Of a stretch of DNA of 64,000 nucleotides, positions 59,107 through 64,000 are shown piece by piece. Under the pieces are notes generated by a model. The model did no database searches. It saw only the letters and a program-made list of their open reading frames with translations, and had not been told where the DNA came from. Source of the stretch: a virus; the IMG/VR virus record IMGVR_UViG_3300022602_000038, positions 62,001-126,000 of that record. One strand, given 5' to 3'. Position numbers and translations under genes: made by a program. Position 1 is the stretch's first letter, and each line of letters begins with the position of its first letter.

Positions 59107-59909
59107 CCATTAACGTAATTTCTAAACTCAATTAAATTACTTGCAATGATTCTTTCTTGTATTGTGTCTGGTACTACATCTAACAGATCTACAAGCTTAG
59201 TAGACTCTTTTTTCCAGTTACCTATTGCGTCAGTGTATCTTATTCTTTTAATACCATGAACAATAGGAGATGATGTATCTAATGTTTCGATCCAATTATA
59301 TTCAGGACCTTGATAGAAACTAAACTCTCTCGGGTGAGCACAACCTAGTAAGTGATGAGGTTTGTCTTTATTAATAATACCATCGTTCATTAATTGGGTG
59401 AGTGTTATTACTCTACCCATCATATAAGATACCCACTTGTTAGGGTGCGGAAATAGTTTAAGATAATAAGAGTAATCGAACGATATAGCTAATTTATCTA
59501 CATCAATTTCTTGATCTAAAGTTACATAACATTTAACTAACTCTGCATAAGTTTTACCTTGTACAACACCGATAGTTTTAGAGTTATTAAGAAAATCCCA
59601 CTCTCTCCATAGACATTTCTTAGCAGATTCAATTGTACCGTTACAATCTTCTAATACATCTGGTATAATATATTCAGTGGGATTAAGCTTTTCTATCCAG
59701 TAAGCATAACGTTTAGAATCAAAAGCTGTACCTAATTCAAATATAGAGTTATCTAATAGAACATGTCTACCTTGTTCTAAACTATCTACAAAGAAGGAAT
59801 AATAATCAGCATGATGTTCAAATAAATGCACTAATGCATAATCATAATCGTTGTATGTACGAGACATCTCGAGCATACTTAAAGGAGATTCGTGAGAAAT
59901 TTTAATCAT
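59103..59909 (-). CDS. dpdA-like: DpdA-like DNA guanine transglycosylase
   Basis: 268 residues. 'DYALVHLFEHHADYYSFFVDSL', 'RHVLLDNSIFELGTAFDSKRYAYWIEKLNPTEYIIPDVLEDC', 'TIGVVQGKTYAELVKCYV', 'DKPHHLLGCAHPREFSFY' and 'WIETLDTSSPIVHGIKRIRY' match the phage TGT-related DpdA layout: a catalytic Asp in LDN(S/G)..E.G, then IIPD, GVVQG, and a strand HLLG. TGT enzymes exchange guanine for 7-deazaguanine; DpdA acts on DNA. It directly precedes DNA polymerase and follows QueF and the formyltransferase. The subfamily (DpdA1-DpdA4) is not decided by reading. Confidence 0.75.
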   Translation of the reverse strand: MIKISHESPLSMLEMSRTYNDYDYALVHLFEHHADYYSFFVDSLEQGRHVLLDNSIFELGTAFDSKRYAYWIEKLNPTEYIIPDVLEDCNGTIESAKKCLWREWDFLNNSKTIGVVQGKTYAELVKCYVTLDQEIDVDKLAISFDYSYYLKLFPHPNKWVSYMMGRVITLTQLMNDGIINKDKPHHLLGCAHPREFSFYQGPEYNWIETLDTSSPIVHGIKRIRYTDAIGNWKKESTKLVDLLDVVPDTIQERIIASNLIEFRNYVNG

Positions 59910-62470
59910 GAGAATAAATTAAATAAGTCTGTTTGTACTTCGCTATTAGTTTGTGGTAATTGCCAGTTAAGAGCGTCATATACAGCTTTAACTGGTGGTG
60001 TTATAATAGTATCGAACATTTCTTGATAATCAACTTGAAAATCGTTTAATTCCGGTGGAAAAGTACCTGTATAACATAGAGTATCAATATTATACTTGTT
60101 ACCTGCAATGTAAATTTTCTTTACTTTACCGCCAGATGTAATTCTTTCGTACTTGTTTTCAAGATTTCTATGTTTTAATAGCTGATTATACCAAATAGCA
60201 CCTTTTACGTGATTTGGAGTACCTTTTGATATTTTAAATCCTTCAGCCTTGACTTCATGCTTTTCAATATCACTTAAACCGCCTCTAATAGCGATATCAT
60301 CAGTAGAAAGCTTCTTAAACGTATCGTAAACCTCTCTATATAGAGTATTAGCTTTATTATGATCTTGACCTAACAAACTATTTTCAATGACTCGCTTAAT
60401 AAGTTCTTTAGCTTTTTTAGGTGTAGTAGAACGTGCAATTTCAACTCCAACGTATTTAAACTTATTAACATCAGCACCTTCATCGTTTAATACGTGTATA
60501 ATATAACGTTTCTTTTGTAGGTAAACACCTACATCACAAATAGATTCTCTCTTAAAAAAGTAACGAGGGTCAATAGATTTAAACTCAGATGCAGACCATT
60601 TCTTAATCTCACTATTTAAATATGTACCTATTTCTTTATCTATCAGGTTTAATCCCTCTGGGGTTACTTTACCCTCAGCAAATAGCTTTATCTTAAGCTT
60701 ATCAACAATTGGTTGAATAGTAACATGAGTACTGTCAGTGTCACCATATATATTAAGAGAAACGTCAACTCCGTATTGCTCTTTAGCATATGTATCAAGG
60801 ATAACACCTGCTTGTTTAACCACCGACTGACCAGTAAGAGTAATGCTACCGGCGTGATCACTATCACAAATAGGGCTAAACTTATTAGCAAAAACACCGT
60901 AGATAGAATTAAGAAGAATCTTAATGACGTGCTGTATGGTGTCAGCTCGTTCCATATTAGACTTACACGTTTTGTACTCATCTGTATTTGGGGTTAATTT
61001 ACTTAGCTTCTTTTTATAGTCTATATACTCATTTTTGTTTTTTACACGTTCACTGTAAAGACCATCAATTAAAGATGGTACAACACCTTTTTTCTTTTGA
61101 GTATACAGTACACCTGCTTTAGATATAGCTAGCTTTTCAACTTCTAAAAACCTATCAAACTTACTAGCAGTTATTTCATGAGTATTACCGCTAGCTGTAA
61201 GCAACGTAACTGTTTCATCTGTACGCTTTAATATCTTACCCATTTTAGTTTCAGGTGATATATTAAGAGTAATAATGGTATTAGGATATAGAGAGTTAGC
61301 ATCATAACTAACAATAGAAGTTTTTAAACCTCTTTCTGGTTCTCTTACATAACCGCCGTCAATTTCATCTCTTAGTGGTCCGCCCACGAAAGTTGGTATA
61401 ATCATGCCGTGTTTATAAGCTTCTAACGCAACACAACCAGTAACAATAGATACCTTACCTAAAGCAGCTTCAAAACTTGTTAGTCCTTTTGTCGCTAACA
61501 TGCGAATGATTTTAAAGAGCTGTAATTTACGCTCCATTCTGACAAGCAGTTCAACATCTTGAATATTATAATTAACAAAGTTATTCCAATCGCTTTGAGA
61601 TAAAGTAGCTAGGTTTGTAGCATTAATAGCTAGTTTACCTTCTCCGAGCTCGTGTTCTGCAACAAAGTTAAGAGAGTATGATTCAAGTAATTGACGTGAG
61701 AATCCCTTATACACTTCAAGATAATCCATAGCTGCAATGCCATGTATGTACCACTTATCTAATTTCTGTCCTTTAACAAATATCCCCTCTCTACACCATA
61801 CGCTATTTACAGGTGATAATCTCTTAGCTGCACCATCTCCGAAGATACTTGTAAGACGATTAATAATGTAAGGAAAGTCGAAAAAGTCTGTATTCCAACC
61901 AGTAAGAATATCTGGGTAATTATCGTCTTTTTCAAAGAATTCGATAAACTTACTGAGCATATCTACTTCGTTTTTACATAATGTGTAAATTACATTCTTT
62001 CTGTCAGTACTGTACGGACTACATCCCCAAGTATAAAAATTTTCAGATAGATTATCGTAAACTGTTATAAGATTAATAGGGTGCTTAGCGTCTTTAGCTT
62101 CCGGAAATTCATCTGGAGAATAAACTTCAATATCTAAGAAAAATATCTTAAGTGGAAACTTAGTAAACTCAGGTTTATCGTATTCGTCTTTAAACGTATC
62201 TATAAGAAACTGCTGTTCTACTTGAATGTTGTGGTATAGTCGCTTAATAGCGCCATCTTGAGACGCTCTATTACGTTCGTAGCTATTTTTATAAACCTTC
62301 TTTTTAAGTTTAGTATTAAAAATAGATAAAGCGTCAGCCGTATCAAGATTAGTTTCTATGTAGAAATAAGGTAAATGTGGTTGTTTTTTTACAACACGAT
62401 TACCATTTTCATCCCATGTAAAAAGATGACAGATACTATCTTTTGAACTATAATAAACGTTTCGGTACAC
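59906..62470 (-). CDS. gp43: family B DNA polymerase (gp43)
   Basis: 854 residues (T4 898). Exonuclease motifs: 'KIFFLDIEVYSPDEF' (Exo I, D-x-E), 'GWNTDFFDFPYIINRL' (Exo II), 'YNIQDVELLVRME' (Exo III). Polymerase motifs: 'VSYDANSLYPNTIITLNISPET' (A), 'KILLNSIYGVFANKF' (B) and 'LNIYGDTDSTHV' (C, YGDTDS). All catalytic aspartates are present. No inteins or insertions. Overlaps the DpdA-like gene by four bases, so the deazaguanine cluster shares its transcript. Confidence 0.97.
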   Translation of the reverse strand: MYRNVYYSSKDSICHLFTWDENGNRVVKKQPHLPYFYIETNLDTADALSIFNTKLKKKVYKNSYERNRASQDGAIKRLYHNIQVEQQFLIDTFKDEYDKPEFTKFPLKIFFLDIEVYSPDEFPEAKDAKHPINLITVYDNLSENFYTWGCSPYSTDRKNVIYTLCKNEVDMLSKFIEFFEKDDNYPDILTGWNTDFFDFPYIINRLTSIFGDGAAKRLSPVNSVWCREGIFVKGQKLDKWYIHGIAAMDYLEVYKGFSRQLLESYSLNFVAEHELGEGKLAINATNLATLSQSDWNNFVNYNIQDVELLVRMERKLQLFKIIRMLATKGLTSFEAALGKVSIVTGCVALEAYKHGMIIPTFVGGPLRDEIDGGYVREPERGLKTSIVSYDANSLYPNTIITLNISPETKMGKILKRTDETVTLLTASGNTHEITASKFDRFLEVEKLAISKAGVLYTQKKKGVVPSLIDGLYSERVKNKNEYIDYKKKLSKLTPNTDEYKTCKSNMERADTIQHVIKILLNSIYGVFANKFSPICDSDHAGSITLTGQSVVKQAGVILDTYAKEQYGVDVSLNIYGDTDSTHVTIQPIVDKLKIKLFAEGKVTPEGLNLIDKEIGTYLNSEIKKWSASEFKSIDPRYFFKRESICDVGVYLQKKRYIIHVLNDEGADVNKFKYVGVEIARSTTPKKAKELIKRVIENSLLGQDHNKANTLYREVYDTFKKLSTDDIAIRGGLSDIEKHEVKAEGFKISKGTPNHVKGAIWYNQLLKHRNLENKYERITSGGKVKKIYIAGNKYNIDTLCYTGTFPPELNDFQVDYQEMFDTIITPPVKAVYDALNWQLPQTNSEVQTDLFNLFS

Positions 62471-62502
62471 AGCTTAATATTGTGGTACCATTTACCAAAA
62501 TA

Positions 62503-63684
62503 TCAAGAAAAATATAGTCTCGTGAACTCATCAATATGATCTTCTAACCAGTATTTAGATGCAACTTTACGAGCACTATCAGATTCTGTAAGGTAAATAC
62601 GGCGATCCGATAAGACCTTTTTAAGTTTATCAATCATTTCATCTGCTGTATTGAAACGTAAAGGTGCTACCGGAGATGTATTATACGGTGTTAAATCTTG
62701 ACATATACATGGTAAGCCTAGTGCACCAGCTTCTAAATACTTAATTGGTGCTTTAGCTAAATTAAATTTGTTATTTTGTAGTGGAGCGATAGCCGCGTTT
62801 AAGTTTAAACTACTAAATGCAGCAGGGTAGTTCCAAATAGTAGCCCATGGTGTATACTCAATGTCACCGCTTCTTACTAAGTGATGCAGTTCTTGAGGTA
62901 CACCACCCATTAAAACCCACTTAAAGTACTTAGATGTTTTAATAATAACATCTGCAATATCACCGAAGTCGTCTTTTATACCTGGTACATTGGCAACATT
63001 AAAGTGTGTGGGGCTGCCAATATAACCTACCCTTGGACGTTTCTTATTTGCTTCGTAATTTTCTGTAATTTTTACTTTACTATAAAATCTGTCCATCCAG
63101 AACTTAGGCATGTAATTAGGTAATGTTATACCTTTTACCCCAGTTTTTTCTTGATAATATTTTGACATGTAGTCTGTAGGGGTTGTAATACCGTCACATA
63201 ACTGCATAATCTTTTCAGCTGTTTGAGTTATAGTCGGATCTACAAACGCTTCTCTAGCTTTATTGTACAGTGGTATATCATCTGGATATATTACATCGTC
63301 AATATCATAGTAAATCTTAAACTTGTTTGTTTTGTTAGAAACTGCCCTTAAATACTGTACAAATTGTAATTGGGTAGGAGTAACCTGTCTTTGTATTCTT
63401 ACAGAACTAATTCCATCATAAAAATTATCCTGTAAAATCATAAAATTATTATTGTTAATAATTCCTAATTGATTGCCGTTTATTACTGTTTCTGGCCAAT
63501 GAATTCTCCAGAAACCACAACCTTGATGATCTGCAGCATAACTTACAGCTCTTTTAGTACCGCCTGGTAATCCTGTAACTGGAGCAGAAGGTTGTACTGT
63601 TTCATTTACTAATGGACTACCAAAAGCAGGAGCTCCTAAAGGTAGTTGTGGAGCACCAAATACTCCGTTATTAAGATTTATCAT
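62503..63684 (-). CDS. GT-B glycosyltransferase
   Basis: 393 residues. A Pro/Gly-rich N-terminal segment (1-45), then 'GCGFWRIHWPETVIN', 'FKIYYDIDDVIYPDDIPLYNKARE', 'KRPRVGYIGSPTHFNVANVPG', 'APIKYLEAGALGLPCICQDLTPY' (E-x-G...G-x-P acceptor/donor site of GT4). The 'YYDIDDVIYPDDIP' stretch is typical of T4-like marine phage glycosyltransferases near gp46. The sugar and acceptor (phage DNA, virion or host) are unknown. Its start overlaps the gp46 end by 14 bases. Confidence 0.75.
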   Translation of the reverse strand: MINLNNGVFGAPQLPLGAPAFGSPLVNETVQPSAPVTGLPGGTKRAVSYAADHQGCGFWRIHWPETVINGNQLGIINNNNFMILQDNFYDGISSVRIQRQVTPTQLQFVQYLRAVSNKTNKFKIYYDIDDVIYPDDIPLYNKAREAFVDPTITQTAEKIMQLCDGITTPTDYMSKYYQEKTGVKGITLPNYMPKFWMDRFYSKVKITENYEANKKRPRVGYIGSPTHFNVANVPGIKDDFGDIADVIIKTSKYFKWVLMGGVPQELHHLVRSGDIEYTPWATIWNYPAAFSSLNLNAAIAPLQNNKFNLAKAPIKYLEAGALGLPCICQDLTPYNTSPVAPLRFNTADEMIDKLKKVLSDRRIYLTESDSARKVASKYWLEDHIDEFTRLYFS

Positions 63685-64000
63685 AGTTTGTAGTTCTAGT
63701 TGTTATGCCGTTTTTCTTTTCAAGATAAACAATTTCTCCTCCGATACAGTATTTTTTACTTTCTTTACGATGAGAAATGATGTAAATTGATTCATTATAA
63801 TTATCTACTCGATCTTTAAGAATATCAAGTACTAACTCAATACCTTTCTCGTCTAAAGATGAGTCAAATAGTTCATCAAACATACTTAAATTCAACCACA
63901 CATCTGCTTGCGCTCTTCGTATATCCTGAAATGTAAAAAGCATTGCAAGGTCTATAGCTTTTCGTTCAGCACCTGAAAAATTGAAATAACTACATTCTAC
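63671..64000 (-). CDS. gp46: recombination endonuclease subunit gp46, C-terminal part (5' end outside window)
   Basis: At least 109 residues of the SbcC/Rad50-like ATPase C-terminus. The ABC signature lies at the edge ('FSGAERKAIDLAMLFTF'), followed by Walker B 'LSMFDELFDSSLDEKG' with a D-loop, and the H-loop 'IYIISHRKE'. With gp47 it resects DNA ends for recombination and replication. The reading frame continues past position 64000. The H-loop and D-loop are intact. Confidence 0.9.
   Translation of the reverse strand, partial: VECSYFNFSGAERKAIDLAMLFTFQDIRRAQADVWLNLSMFDELFDSSLDEKGIELVLDILKDRVDNYNESIYIISHRKESKKYCIGGEIVYLEKKNGITTRTTNYDKS

Noticed and set aside
60688-60981. 97-residue minus-strand frame inside the polymerase gene
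   Set aside because: It is a shifted frame of a clearly real gene that carries all polymerase motifs; no independent support.

Overview
The window is a contiguous, AT-rich piece of a large T4-like contractile-tailed phage genome (Caudoviricetes, myovirus morphology). A complete T4-type tail module (sheath gp18, tube gp19, baseplate gp53, gp27-like and gp5-like) and a T4-type replication and recombination module (gp43, gp41, UvsX, gp45, gp32, gp46) lie in one piece, with phage-encoded tRNAs and many late-promoter-like TATAAATA boxes. The metabolic gene mix resembles marine and freshwater T4-like phages. The host cannot be named: Shine-Dalgarno sequences are almost absent upstream of the genes, and the one-piece tmRNA argues against an alphaproteobacterial origin for that RNA.

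Layout. 1-7.1 kb (+): adhesion proteins: a collagen-like tail fibre built of Ser-Gly-X triplets, two small virion-type proteins, and two near-identical glycine-rich tip-like proteins flanking a Pro/Thr-tailed protein. 7.1-10.7 kb: a nucleotidyltransferase-fold protein and unknown virion-type genes. 10.7-26.3 kb (+): sheath, tube and at least two further tube-like paralogues, baseplate-hub assembly proteins, tape measure, tube cap, gp53, gp27-like hub and gp5-like spike. 26.4-33.2 kb (+): a cassette of four glycosyltransferase-type proteins and a NodU/CmcH-type carbamoyltransferase. 33.2-41.6 kb: small genes, a secreted beta-barrel-like protein, three halogenase-family flavoproteins, three tRNAs, a complete tmRNA (ssrA), a probable new pseudoknotted RNA and a PD-(D/E)XK-like nuclease. 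41.6-49.7 kb (mostly -): methyltransferases, two 2OG-Fe(II) oxygenases, a deoxyribosyltransferase-like protein, a ClpP-like protease, zinc-ribbon proteins and GTP cyclohydrolase FolE2. 49.7-64 kb (-): sliding clamp, SSB, helicase-loader candidate, DHH phosphoesterase, replicative helicase, UvsX, then QueF, a P-loop kinase, a formyltransferase and a DpdA-like transglycosylase in front of DNA polymerase, a GT-B glycosyltransferase and the end of gp46.

How it works together. FolE2, QueF, a DpdN-type formyltransferase and a DpdA-like transglycosylase predict that this phage replaces guanines in its DNA with a 7-deazaguanine, most likely a (formylated) preQ1 derivative. The glycosyltransferases, carbamoyltransferase, halogenases, oxygenases and methyltransferases form a second modification repertoire whose target is unknown (virion protein, host surface or small molecule). 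Promoter-like boxes sit so close to start codons that many transcripts should be leaderless or nearly so, which fits the lack of Shine-Dalgarno sites.
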